From Verrucomicrobiia bacterium (lineage in GTDB: Bacteria > Verrucomicrobiota > Verrucomicrobiia > Verrucomicrobiales > Akkermansiaceae): 50,583 nucleotides of DNA. The notes under the pieces are model-generated. The model saw only the letters and a list, made by a program, of their open reading frames with translations. It ran no database searches and was not told the origin of the DNA. Of the stretch, positions 25,304 through 33,089 are shown piece after piece (positions within the stretch are counted from its first letter, which is position 1; each line of letters opens with the position of its first letter). The stretch covers positions 1 through 50,583 of the forward strand of contig JAUIJB010000020.1 in NCBI GenBank assembly GCA_030430455.1. Direction: 5' to 3'. The position numbers were made by a program, and so were the translations under genes.

Positions 25304-25319
25304 CTTTGAGTATTCAAAG
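25304..25319 (-). promoter_or_regulatory. Palindrome upstream of the metal-uptake operon, candidate metalloregulator operator
   Basis: CTTTGAGTATTCAAAG is a near-perfect 16-bp palindrome (7 of 8 pairs) located 21 bases before the receptor start codon in an AT-rich stretch. A related half-site CATTCAAA recurs at 25333. The position suits repression of the operon by a DtxR-, Fur- or ArsR-type regulator. The sequence is not a textbook box for any of these, so the regulator is undetermined. Confidence 0.45.
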
Positions 25320-25669
25320 AAAAAAAATGTGGCATTCAAAAAATGGGCTGCGACCGGCGGTGGAATCGGGTTTTTCCGGAGCCTTCGGGCTGGCATCGCG
25401 GTGCCTGGCTGGCACCTTGACGGGAATGTCGGAGCGATTGGCTGGAGTGTTGTTGCCGGTGTTCTCGGTGCGCCGGGGTGGGGAAATGGGGAGGTGGAAA
25501 TCGGGAATCTCGTGACCGCCAAGGAAACTGCCGGACGCCCCCGGGACCTAGGCGACCTCAACAAATTGCGGCGGGCCGAGAGGGAAGGGGGCTGTGACTC
25601 CAGCGGATGCTGATGTTCCACCCTGTCGGATTTCCGAGTTGTCCGATCCATCCCGCCTGATCTTGTTCT
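25320..25669. other. Non-coding stretch upstream of the metal operon
   Basis: No credible gene. The first 40 bases are AT-rich (AAAAAAAATG, TTCAAAAAATG) and probably hold the operon promoter. The rest, up to the IS3 remnant, is GC-rich unique sequence. A 124-codon minus-strand frame is rich in Pro, Arg and Ser and lacks folded-protein character. This stretch may contain the lost 5' part of the insertion sequence, but I see no recognisable transposase fragment in it. Confidence 0.5.
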
Positions 25670-25703
25670 GCACAAAAAGTGTTCATAGGATCACTTTTTG
25701 TGC
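25670..25703. repeat. Perfect 12-bp inverted repeat at the edge of the IS3 remnant
   Basis: GCACAAAAAGTG (25670-25681) and CACTTTTTGTGC (25692-25703) are exact inverse copies around a 10-base spacer. The element sits where recognisable transposase sequence is about to begin. It could be an IS end pair left by a deletion or nested insertion, a hairpin regulatory site, or a target for another element. No matching copy is seen after the transposase. Confidence 0.6.
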
Positions 25704-26377
25704 CCTCCATCTACCAACCCCGACGCCCCCGCGCCTCGCCTCTGTGGCAAATCGTCCACCACGCCTGGGGGGACTTCCTCGCCACTACGAGCACTGCCAT
25801 CGCAGGGCCCACGGCCCCCTCCACGAGCAAGCCGGCCAAAGACCACACGATCTACCCCTATCAACTTAGAAACCGGGAGATCACCGAGGTTGATGAGGTC
25901 TGGTGCGCGGACATCACTTACATCCCGATGGAGCGCGGCCATGCCTACCTTGTGGCGATCATGGACTGGCATAGCCGCGCGGTCCTTGCCTGGGGGCTGA
26001 GCAACACGATGGACAGCGGCTTCTGCGTGCGTGCGCTCAAGGAAGCGATGTCACGGACAGGTCGTAGGCCGAAGATTTTCAACACCGACCAGGGCAGTCA
26101 GTTCACGGGCCGGGACTGGATCTCCACACTGGAGGCCCACGGGATCGAGATCAGCATGGACGGCAAGGGCCGGTGGATGGACAACGTGTTCATCGAGCGG
26201 CTGTGGCGAAGCTTGAAGTATGAGAAGATCCGGCTGTGGAGCTACGACACGGTAGGCGACCTGAGAGGCCACGTCGCCGACTGGATGGACTTCTACAACC
26301 ATCGGCGCAAACACCAGGCGCTCGACTACGCGACGCCGTGGTCGATCTACGAACCGATCAAACAACGAGCCGCATGA
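25679..26377 (+). pseudogene. IS3-family transposase OrfB, 5'-truncated remnant
   Basis: From about base 25800 (STSKPAKDHTIYPYQLRN) the frame matches the C-terminal two thirds of IS3-family OrfB. The catalytic triad is complete: Asp in VWCADITYIPM, Asp in FNTDQGSQFTG, and Glu in VFIERLWRSLKYE, with exactly 35 residues between the last two (DD35E). The end (FYNHRRKHQALDYATPWSIY) is normal. The N-terminal HTH-21 region and OrfA are missing; the first 40 codons are unrelated DNA. With no OrfA and no paired IS ends, it is most likely inactive. Confidence 0.88.
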
Positions 26378-26392
26378 TCCCCGGGGCGGCGA

Positions 26393-26465
26393 CCGTGGCT
26401 GGAAAGGCTCCATTCCGGGGCTTCCGCTACGCTCCAGCCCCTCCATTCCACCTTTCCAGCCACGG
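26393..26465. repeat. Long imperfect hairpin after the IS3 remnant
   Basis: Perfect 15-bp outer arms CCGTGGCTGGAAAGG (26393-26407) and CCTTTCCAGCCACGG (26451-26465) enclose an inner GGGGCT/AGCCCC pair. It begins 16 bases after the transposase stop. GGCTGGAAAG also occurs in the arms of the 19.75-kb inverted repeat, so it may belong to the same repeat family rather than to the IS. It could also act as a bidirectional terminator. The remaining bases to 26586 show nothing else. Confidence 0.65.
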
Positions 26466-26586
26466 AGCAAACCAACCCCAACCGTCCCCCAGCCCAGCAT
26501 CAACGAAATCACGAATCGACTGGCAACGAACGCGGGGCCACTTCAAATCCGTCGGAGGTGGATCGCCGGAGGGCGCGGGGTAGGGG

Positions 26587-26620
26587 AAAAAAGGCCGGTG
26601 CCTCGGAGAGGTCACCGGCC
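26587..26620 (-). terminator. Intrinsic terminator of hpf
   Basis: On the minus strand GGCCGGTG and CACCGGCC form an 8-bp GC-rich stem (extended by a CCT/AGG pair beyond a one-base bulge), followed directly by TTTTTT. It lies 61 bases after the hpf stop codon. Confidence 0.9.
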
Positions 26621-26680
26621 CTGGGGATCGCGCCGCCCGATCCCGGTCAGTTAGCGGAGCGGGCGGGATCGTCAGCGAGG

Positions 26681-27268
26681 TCAGGCATCGACGTCGATGG
26701 CGGCGTACTCGCCGTCCTTGCGGCGGTAGAGGATCGTCTGGCAGCCGCGCCGGGCGCTCTTGTAGAGGATGAACGGGCGGTCGGAGAGCTCGAGCTCCAT
26801 GACGGCGTCCTCCTTGTACATCGTGCGCATCGGGTAGCGCTCGCGGTGGACGATGAAGGGCTCGGGGTCGTGCTCGGATTCCTCCGGGTGGTCGAGGGCC
26901 GACTCATCGAAGTAGCTCTCGTCGATGTAGCGGATCGACTCCTGGCGGTGCGGCCGCCGCTTCTTGAGCAGGCGGGTCTTCTGCTTGCGCATGCGGCGGG
27001 CGATCTTGTTGATCGTCTCGTCGATGGCGGCGTACATGTCACCGCCCTCGGTGTGGGCCTCGATGGTGATGTTGTTGGTGCAAAATAGGAGAATCTCGGC
27101 GATGTGACGGTTCTTCTGGACGTCCAGGATGGCCTTGGCCTCGATGATCTTGGGGTAGTCCAGGTGGAGGCCCTCGATCTTCTTCTGGGCGTACTCGCGG
27201 AGCGAGTCGGTCACGGTCTCATGACGCACGGTCACAGTGATGGGCAGATTCACGTTTTCGGTTTGCAT
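26681..27268 (-). CDS. hpf: Long-form ribosome hibernation promoting factor
   Basis: 195 residues. The N-terminal HPF/RaiA domain (about 1-105) has VNLPITVTVRHETVTDSLRE, YAQKKIEGL, IEAHTEGGDMYAAIDETINK and the basic tail RRMRKQKTRLLKKRRP. The C-terminal dimerisation domain (about 140-195) has VMELELSDRPFILYKSARRG and ILYRRKDGEYAAID. Long HPF dimerises 70S ribosomes to 100S in stationary phase. AAAGGAGAAA stands 5 bases before the ATG at 27268, one of the few strong Shine-Dalgarno sites in the window, which decides this start over an in-frame ATG further upstream. It has its own terminator. Confidence 0.95.
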   Translation of the reverse strand: MQTENVNLPITVTVRHETVTDSLREYAQKKIEGLHLDYPKIIEAKAILDVQKNRHIAEILLFCTNNITIEAHTEGGDMYAAIDETINKIARRMRKQKTRLLKKRRPHRQESIRYIDESYFDESALDHPEESEHDPEPFIVHRERYPMRTMYKEDAVMELELSDRPFILYKSARRGCQTILYRRKDGEYAAIDVDA

Positions 27269-27558
27269 GGTGTTTCTCCTTTTCTGTGGGTCGGTCACGG
27301 TTTCATCCGTCCGATCCATTGCGTATATTGGACCATGAAGTGCCGTGGATCCATGCTGTTCTTGCGGAAAATGCGGCATCCGGCGACGCCTGTCGGGAGG
27401 CCGTGGAATCCCCGCGGAACCAAGGATTTCTCGGTCGTTTCCGACCTTCCGGAGCGCCCCGCCGGAGGCCTGCCGCCAAGGGGCTCATCGGGGCCGGTTG
27501 GCGCCCCTCCGGGAGGCGGGTTCGGGCCCGGATCGGGACGCCCCCGGAGGTCCCGCGC
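27269..27558. other. Intergenic region between the DUF1501 gene and hpf
   Basis: 290 bases without a credible gene. The half next to hpf holds its leader and Shine-Dalgarno and probably its promoter; a clear -10/-35 pair is not visible. The half next to the DUF1501 stop is very GC-rich with several short palindromes (CCTCCGGGAGG, GGGTTCGGGCCCGG) that could end transcription, but none has a T-run. Confidence 0.4.
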
Positions 27559-28875
27559 TCAGCCGAAAATCGACCGGATCGGGCTGCCGCCGCGGCCGCC
27601 CATGCGGAACGGGCGGCGTGACGGCGACATCAGAGCGAGGTCGTGGGGGAGGCCGAGGGCGAAGGCGATGGTGGCGTTGAAATCCTGCGCGCTGACCGGG
27701 TTCTCGGTGACCTCGGAGGCCTTCGCGTCGGTGGCGCCGTGGGCCTGGCCGCCGCGGATGCCGCCGCCGGCGAGCAGGCAGGAGAAGGCCTTGGGGAAGT
27801 GGTCGCGGCCGGCGTTGGGCTTGACCTTCGGGGTGCGGCCGAACTCGGTGGCCACGACCACCAGGGTGGAGTCGAGCAGGCCGCGGGCGGAGAGGTCGTC
27901 GAGCAGCGAGGCGAGCGCCTGGTCGAGCACCGGGATCTTCTGCTCCATCTGCTCGAAGTTGTCGGCGTGCCAGTCGAAGCCGCCGTACTCGACCTCGACG
28001 TAGCGCACGCCGCGCTCGACGAGCCGGCGGGCGAGCAGCACGCCCTGGCCGAAACGGTCGTTGCCGTAGGCGGCGCGGGTGTCGGCATTCTCGCGCGACA
28101 GGTCGAAGGCCTCGAGGTCCTTGCTGCGCATCATTCGGACGGCGGAGTCGTAGACCTCGTTGTAGGCGCGCACCGACCTGTGGCCTTGGTGGTAGGTGGC
28201 GTCGAAGTCGTGGTTGAGCTCGCGGCGCAGGTCGAGCTGGCGGCGGAAGGACTCCTCGTCGGTGTTCTTGCGCCGGCGGACGTTCTGCAGGCCGAGCTTG
28301 GGGTCGCCGATCGGCAGCGGGCCGTACTGCGGCTCGAAGAAGCCACCGCCGGGGTGGCGGTTGCCGCCGCCGACGAGGACGTAGGCGGGCAGGGCGTCGT
28401 TGAGCGGCTGGGCCAGGCGGGACACCCACGAGCCGGTCGAGGGGTGGGTGATGGTGCCGCGCGGGGCGTAGCTGGTGTGCATCAGGTACTTGCCCTGCTC
28501 GTGCGCGCCCTGCTTGGTGCTGAGCGAGCGGACCAGGGCGACCTTGTCCATGTGTCGGGCCAGCATCGGCAGGCACTCGCCGAGCTGGATGCCGTCGACA
28601 TTGGTCGGGATGGCCGAGACCGGCCCGCGGATCTCGCGGGGCGCCTCCGGCTTGGGGTCGAAGGTGTCGATGTGGCTCATGCCCCCCGCCATGTAGAGGT
28701 AGATGACGTGCCTGGCGCGGCCGCCGCCCGCCTTCACGACCTCCGGGTGGGCGGCGAGGGCGCGCGGGTGGAACAGGCTGGCCGCGGTGCCGCCAATGCT
28801 CAGGCCGAAGCAGGTGCGGGCGGTGCGGGCCAGGAAGGCGCGGCGGCTGAGGTCCTCGTCGGTGTCGGGGTGCAT
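27559..28875 (-). CDS. DUF1501 secreted protein, Tat-exported
   Basis: 438 residues. The N-terminus SRRAFLARTARTCFGLSIGG is a twin-arginine-type signal. The family signature VIYLYMAGGMSHIDTFDPKP, then LVRSLSTKQGAHEQG, GVRYVEVEYGGFDWHADNFE and TEFGRTPKVKPNAGRDHFPK place it in the DUF1501 (sulfatase-like/alkaline-phosphatase-fold) family. These are expanded in Planctomycetota and Verrucomicrobiota. It is encoded 49 bases after a DUF1549/DUF1553 protein, the standard pairing. Proposed roles include breakdown of complex glycans; no substrate can be read here. Confidence 0.93.
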   Translation of the reverse strand: MHPDTDEDLSRRAFLARTARTCFGLSIGGTAASLFHPRALAAHPEVVKAGGGRARHVIYLYMAGGMSHIDTFDPKPEAPREIRGPVSAIPTNVDGIQLGECLPMLARHMDKVALVRSLSTKQGAHEQGKYLMHTSYAPRGTITHPSTGSWVSRLAQPLNDALPAYVLVGGGNRHPGGGFFEPQYGPLPIGDPKLGLQNVRRRKNTDEESFRRQLDLRRELNHDFDATYHQGHRSVRAYNEVYDSAVRMMRSKDLEAFDLSRENADTRAAYGNDRFGQGVLLARRLVERGVRYVEVEYGGFDWHADNFEQMEQKIPVLDQALASLLDDLSARGLLDSTLVVVATEFGRTPKVKPNAGRDHFPKAFSCLLAGGGIRGGQAHGATDAKASEVTENPVSAQDFNATIAFALGLPHDLALMSPSRRPFRMGGRGGSPIRSIFG

Positions 28876-28924
28876 GGCGGTGGTGAGTCGGGGCGGTCCG
28901 CTGCGGCGGGGTCGGACCACGGGG

Positions 28925-31015
28925 CTAGCGGATGAAGAGGAACTCGTTGGAGGTGAGCATCGCCCGGGTCAGGTCGCGCAGCGCGGTCGGGTCGTCGGTG
29001 TAGGGCGCGAAGCGCTCGGTCTCGGCCGCCGACGGCGGGCGCGCGTAGAGGGTGTGGAACAGGAGGTCGAGGCGGGTGCCGGGCGACTCGATCTTCCTCA
29101 GCTGCCGGGCGAGGCGGGTGTTCGGGTGGGCGATGATGTCGGTCTTGGGGTCATTGAGCAGGGCGAGGGCCTGGGGGATGGTGGCGATGGTGTGGCGCGA
29201 CGACGAGGTCTGGCGGTCGGAGCCGCCGAACTCGCGGACCAGGGTGCCGGGCCGGAAGGGCGCCGGATGTTCCGAGGCCCTCAGCGGTTGATTGTTTCTT
29301 CCCTTCCTGTCGTCGGCGGGGCTCGCGAAGGCGCGCAGCGGATCGCGCTCGCGATTCAGCTGCTGGACCCGCTTGCGTTTTCGCTCGATGTCCTGCCGGA
29401 TCGACTTGCGTTGTTCCTGGCTGCCGGCGTCGGCAAGGGACTGGCGGGCTTCGCGGATCTCCGACTGCGCCTTGCGGAAGGCCTCGTCGGCCTGCTTCAC
29501 CGACTTCGAGAGTTCCACGAGGTCATCGGTCGATGCCTCGAGCATGCGGTGGACCTGGTCGCGGTAGTCCTGCCAGCGGTCGCCGTGCCTAGTGCTTGGC
29601 TCATCGCATCCGGCGCCGCTGCGCAGGACCAGGAAGCTGTCGAAGAGCTGCTCGGCGCTCATCCGCCGCAGGGTGGGTCCCTGAACCGGTGCGGCGACTC
29701 CCATGGCGGGTTCGACGGCCGCCGACTGGCGCTGGAAGATGCGGGTGTGGAAGAGGATGCGCTGGAACTGGCGCAGGTCGTGGTCGACGTCGCGCATCGC
29801 CTTCTCGAGGAGGGCGAGCACCTCGGGGTGGGCCGGCTCGGAGTCCTCCTTCCAGTCATCGACCGGCTCGTGGAGACCGTGGCCGAAGGTCCGCCGCCAC
29901 AGGCGGTTGGCGATGACCTTGGTGAAGTAGGGATTGTCCCGGTGGGTGACCCAGTCGGCGAAGGAGGTGCGACGGTCCTGCGGGGCGACTCCGCCGACCC
30001 GGGGCCCGAACAGCGTCTCGGGGGCGACCGCGGACTCCGGCTCGGCGTCCGAATACTGGTAGTCCTCGGGCAGCTTCAGCTTGCGCCTCGGGTCGTCAAT
30101 CAGGGCGTTGCGGTTGAACTCGTTGAACAGGGGGCGGAACTTCCGCTTGGCCTGCTGGATGTTGCGGTTGCGCTGCTGTTGCAGCTTCCGCTTCCGTTGC
30201 GCCTGCTCCTTCTTGCCGGGCTTGGGCTGGTTGCGCGGGGTCACCGCCCTGGCGGGCTTGTCCGCGGGGAGGGTGTCGACGGCCAGCCGGTGGAGCTTCT
30301 GGTCGGCGTCGCGGCTGCGGTAGTTGAAGCCGCCGGTGAAGGCCGCCATCCGGTAGTAGTCGAACTGTGACCAGTCGTCGAAGGGGTGGTCGTGGCACTG
30401 CGCGCAGCCGATCTGCCGGCCGAGGAAGACCTGCATCGAGTTGCTGAAGTTATCCAGCTGCATGTTGCGGTCGCGGAGGTAGTAGCCGACGGCGGGGTCG
30501 TCGACGCAGTGGCCCTCGGCGGCGAGCATCTCGTTGACCAGCTGGTTCCACGGCTTGTCCTCGGCGAGCGAGCGGCGCAGCCAGACGTGCCAGCCGAGGC
30601 CGTGCTTCTGGTTGTTGGTCTCGACCCGCAGCAGGTCGGCGGTCCAGTTGAACAGGTGCGAGTCGAAGCCCGGCGAGGCGGTCAGCTCGTCGATCAGCCG
30701 CGCGCGCCTGTCGGCGTCGGTCGACTCGAGGAACCGGCGCGCTTCGGCCTCGGTCGGGATGCGGCCGATGATGCCGAGGTAGGCGCGGCGGAGGAAGGTG
30801 GCGTCGTCGGTGAGCGGCAGGGGCTCGAGACCGGCCTGGTGGAGGTCGCGCTCGACCAGCTGGTCGATGCGGGCGGCCATCTCGCGGACCTCGGCGGCGG
30901 GAAGGGGGGCGGCGCGGAGCGCTGCCGGGGCGCCGGCGGTGGCGAGGGCGGCGAGGGCGGCGAGGGCCGCCAGCCCGGCGGTCAGCCGGGTCGCTTGGAA
31001 AAAGCCGGATCCCAT
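28925..31015 (-). CDS. DUF1549/DUF1553 secreted cytochrome-like protein
   Basis: 696 residues with a signal peptide (to about residue 36). DUF1549 covers about 45-250: FLRRAYLGIIGRIPTEAEA, FNWTADLLRVETNN, and the heme-binding motif CAQCHDHPFDDWSQFDYY. A charged Lys/Arg/Gln-rich insert (about 265-305) follows. DUF1553 then runs from DRRTSFADWVTHRDNPYFTK to the C-terminal AMLTSNEFLFIR. A second coiled-coil insert (about 505-565) is present. The single CxxCH suggests one covalently bound heme. It is the partner of the DUF1501 protein encoded next. Confidence 0.93.
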   Translation of the reverse strand: MGSGFFQATRLTAGLAALAALAALATAGAPAALRAAPLPAAEVREMAARIDQLVERDLHQAGLEPLPLTDDATFLRRAYLGIIGRIPTEAEARRFLESTDADRRARLIDELTASPGFDSHLFNWTADLLRVETNNQKHGLGWHVWLRRSLAEDKPWNQLVNEMLAAEGHCVDDPAVGYYLRDRNMQLDNFSNSMQVFLGRQIGCAQCHDHPFDDWSQFDYYRMAAFTGGFNYRSRDADQKLHRLAVDTLPADKPARAVTPRNQPKPGKKEQAQRKRKLQQQRNRNIQQAKRKFRPLFNEFNRNALIDDPRRKLKLPEDYQYSDAEPESAVAPETLFGPRVGGVAPQDRRTSFADWVTHRDNPYFTKVIANRLWRRTFGHGLHEPVDDWKEDSEPAHPEVLALLEKAMRDVDHDLRQFQRILFHTRIFQRQSAAVEPAMGVAAPVQGPTLRRMSAEQLFDSFLVLRSGAGCDEPSTRHGDRWQDYRDQVHRMLEASTDDLVELSKSVKQADEAFRKAQSEIREARQSLADAGSQEQRKSIRQDIERKRKRVQQLNRERDPLRAFASPADDRKGRNNQPLRASEHPAPFRPGTLVREFGGSDRQTSSSRHTIATIPQALALLNDPKTDIIAHPNTRLARQLRKIESPGTRLDLLFHTLYARPPSAAETERFAPYTDDPTALRDLTRAMLTSNEFLFIR

Positions 31016-31084
31016 GGCTTCAATGGCTACCGGGTGGTGCCGATGGGTCTTTCAAGGCACCGGCCCGACCGGGCCGGAACCGGT

Positions 31085-31528
31085 TCAGTAGCTGATCAGT
31101 GAGACCAGCTCGGCGTCGCTGAAGTCGCCGGGATTCTCGGCGGCGACGATCAGGACCTCGGTGCGCAGGCCGTCCTCGACCGGGGTGAGCTCGAGCTCGG
31201 TGGCCGAGTCGGCCGGATCGGCTGCGCCGGCGGCGTCCGCCTCGGTCCCGGCGATGGGGCCGGCGGGGCCGGCCGCGATGTCGGGACCGCCGGAAATGGC
31301 CATGGCAAGGACCACGGCCGCCGCGGCGGCGAGGCCGCTGGAGATGGCCAGCGGGGCGAACCAGCGCTGCCAGCCGGTGGCCGCCGGCGAACTCTCCTGC
31401 AGGCGGGCGGCGCGGACGACCTTGGAGGCGAAATCCGGCCGTGCCCCGGGGCGCGGGGAGGCGCGGACCAAGTCCCACAGCGGGTCCTTTTCCATCGCTT
31501 CCAGTTCGTCGCGGTCGGGGCCTCTCAT
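31085..31528 (-). CDS. Single-pass membrane protein upstream of the DUF1549 gene
   Basis: 147 residues, family not recognised. A cytoplasmic N-terminus (ELEAMEKDPLWDLVRASPRP) is followed by one helix (about residues 60-80, LAISSGLAAAAAVVLAMAIS) and an Ala/Gly/Asp-rich outer part ending EVLIVAAENPGDFSDAEL. This is the layout of the small anti-sigma-like proteins that usually sit between an ECF sigma factor and a DUF1549/DUF1501 pair. No sigma factor gene precedes it; queE does. A GTG start 24 bases upstream (MVDTLTEEM) is also possible, since the ATG has its GAGGA too close. Confidence 0.65.
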   Translation of the reverse strand: MRGPDRDELEAMEKDPLWDLVRASPRPGARPDFASKVVRAARLQESSPAATGWQRWFAPLAISSGLAAAAAVVLAMAISGGPDIAAGPAGPIAGTEADAAGAADPADSATELELTPVEDGLRTEVLIVAAENPGDFSDAELVSLISY

Positions 31529-31668
31529 TTCCTCGGTGAGTGTATCCACCAGAGAAACCGGGACGAAGGGGAAAAGTTGCGCGCCCGCGGGGAAATCGGG
31601 CGATTTCGCCGGCGAGACGGGACCCGGGGGGTGGTCGGGGGCGGACGGATGGAGCCCGCCGCGGCGGG

Positions 31669-32421
31669 TCACACGCCGCGGCGGTCGCCCCACAGGCGGA
31701 CGTGGAGGCGGTCGGCGAAGCGCCAGCCGCGGCGCAGGCAGGCCGCGGCGACCTCGCCGGCGTGGCGGTCGAGGTCGGCCCCGCGGCGGCCCTCCGGCAT
31801 CACCAGCAGGCGCCCGGCGGGGAGGTCGAAGCGGTCGCGGAGCGCCTCGATCTCGGCGAAGTCGGCCTCGCCGCGGGCGACGAACTTGAACCAGGCGCGC
31901 GGGTCGTCGCGGAAGAATTCGAGCGCGCGGGGGACCAGCCGCAGCGATTCCGCCATGCCGGAGTTGGCCAGCTTGGGCGAGACGTTGAACTGGTCGACCG
32001 CCGCGGCGAAGGCCTCGCCGGGGACCAGGCTGCCGTTGGTCTCGACCTCGAAGACATAGGCCGGGTCGGCGCGGCGCAGGCGCTCGATGAGGGCGCACCA
32101 GTCGTCCTGCTGCAGCAGCGGCTCGCCGCCGGTCAACACGACCCGCCGCGCGGGGTGGCGGAGGACGAGATCGGCGACGTCAGCGACCTCCATGTCGAGG
32201 ATCACCCGGCTCTTGTCGTGCTTCGCCCCGCCGGCATCGGCATCCTTGTCGTGCTTCCACGGCGTGCCCTCGAAGTTCCAGGTGTACTCGGTGTCGCACC
32301 ACTGGCAGTGGAGGTTGCACAGCGCGGCGCGGACGAAGACCGCCGGCAGCCCGGCGGAGACGCCCTCGCCCTGGATCGTGTGGAAGATCTCCGGGCCGTC
32401 GTCGAGTCGCGCGAGTTTCAT
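31669..32421 (-). CDS. queE: 7-carboxy-7-deazaguanine synthase QueE
   Basis: 250 residues. This radical SAM enzyme makes the 7-deazaguanine core of queuosine from carboxytetrahydropterin. EIFHTIQGEGVSAGLPAVFV is the typical start; CNLHCQWCDTEYTW carries the CxxxCxxC cluster-binding cysteines; VVLTGGEPLLQQ and EVETNGSLVP are the SAM and substrate motifs; FNVSPKLANSGM is the QueE-specific segment. An insert of charged residues (KHDKDADAGGAKHDK) lies after the cluster motif. No other queuosine gene is nearby. It is divergent to the adenosyltransferase gene, with an octamer repeat in the 65-base gap. Confidence 0.93.
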   Translation of the reverse strand: MKLARLDDGPEIFHTIQGEGVSAGLPAVFVRAALCNLHCQWCDTEYTWNFEGTPWKHDKDADAGGAKHDKSRVILDMEVADVADLVLRHPARRVVLTGGEPLLQQDDWCALIERLRRADPAYVFEVETNGSLVPGEAFAAAVDQFNVSPKLANSGMAESLRLVPRALEFFRDDPRAWFKFVARGEADFAEIEALRDRFDLPAGRLLVMPEGRRGADLDRHAGEVAAACLRRGWRFADRLHVRLWGDRRGV

Positions 32422-32433
32422 CGGGGTCGGGGT

Positions 32434-32465
32434 GATTGAGGGATTGCGGGATTGAGGGAGTCGGG
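32434..32465. repeat. Octamer array between queE and the adenosyltransferase gene
   Basis: GATTGAGG, GATTGCGG, GATTGAGG and the diverged GAGTCGGG run head to tail (32434-32465) in a 65-base divergent spacer. The period is 8, as in the AGTGAGCC array of R4. The spacer must also hold both promoters, so the array probably overlaps them. Confidence 0.6.
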
Positions 32466-32486
32466 TGTGGGGGTTTAGCTGGCCGG

Positions 32487-33020
32487 GTGAGCATCGTGAC
32501 GGGGAGGGGAGACGAAGGCGAGACCGACCTCTTGTTCGGCAAGCGGACGGCGAAGACCGGGCGTCGGGTCGAGGCCCTTGGCGCGGTCGACGAGTTGAAC
32601 GCGGCGCTGGGCATGGCGCGCGCCTCCGGGGCCTTGGCCGGGGTCGAGGAGATCATCGACCGGGTGCAGGAGCAGCTCGTCGGGCTGATGGGCCAGCTGG
32701 CCTGCCTGGCGGAGGACGAGGAGCGCTATCGCGAGAAGGGCTACGCCCGCGTGGAGTCCGCGGAAGTCGAGTGGCTCGAGGCGACCGCGCGCGAGTTCGA
32801 GTCGCGCGGGGTGCGCTTCGAGGGCTGGGCGCGTCCGGGCGCCGAGCACTCGCTGAGCCGCGCGGCGCTCGACCTGGCCCGGGCGGTGGCGCGCCGTGCC
32901 GAGCGGCGGGTGCTGGAACTCCACGAGGCCGAGGGCCCGCTGCCCCATCCCGTGCGCCTCTACTTCAACCGCCTCTCCGACCTCCTCTGGATCCTCGCCC
33001 GGGTGGGAGTGGATGATTGA
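32487..33020 (+). CDS. Cob(I)alamin adenosyltransferase, PduO type
   Basis: 177 residues. It transfers the adenosyl group of ATP to cobalamin to make coenzyme B12. The N-terminal ATP loop VTGRGDEGETDLLFGKR, the VEALGAVDELNAALGMAR helix and the C-terminal RAVARRAERRVLEL and LYFNRLSDLLWILAR are the family pattern. The GTG at 32487 is taken as the start because SIVTG must be near the N-terminus; no ATG is available in frame except one 17 codons earlier, in the repeat. No B12-dependent enzyme is encoded in the window. Confidence 0.92.
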   Translation: MSIVTGRGDEGETDLLFGKRTAKTGRRVEALGAVDELNAALGMARASGALAGVEEIIDRVQEQLVGLMGQLACLAEDEERYREKGYARVESAEVEWLEATAREFESRGVRFEGWARPGAEHSLSRAALDLARAVARRAERRVLELHEAEGPLPHPVRLYFNRLSDLLWILARVGVDD

Positions 33021-33040
33021 GGGTCCTCCGACCTCCGCTG

Positions 33041-33089
33041 CTGGTCACCCTCACTCGTCACTCGTCACCGGTCACTCGTCACTGGTCCC
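33041..33089. repeat. Heptamer array R7 overlapping the 3' end of the Smr gene
   Basis: In-phase heptamers CTGGTCA, CCCTCAC, TCGTCAC, TCGTCAC, CGGTCAC, TCGTCAC, TGGTCCC. TCGTCAC is the reverse complement of the GTGACGA unit in R1. It occupies the convergent gap between the adenosyltransferase and Smr genes, and the last codons of the Smr gene lie within it. Confidence 0.75.

Noticed and set aside
25301..25675. 124-codon minus frame upstream of the metal operon
   Set aside because: Pro/Arg/Ser-rich, no conserved feature, and it runs through the operator and promoter region of the receptor gene.
26558..27088. 176-codon plus frame opposite hpf
   Set aside because: It is the antisense of hpf and covers its terminator; Ala/Val/Gly/Asp-rich without any domain.
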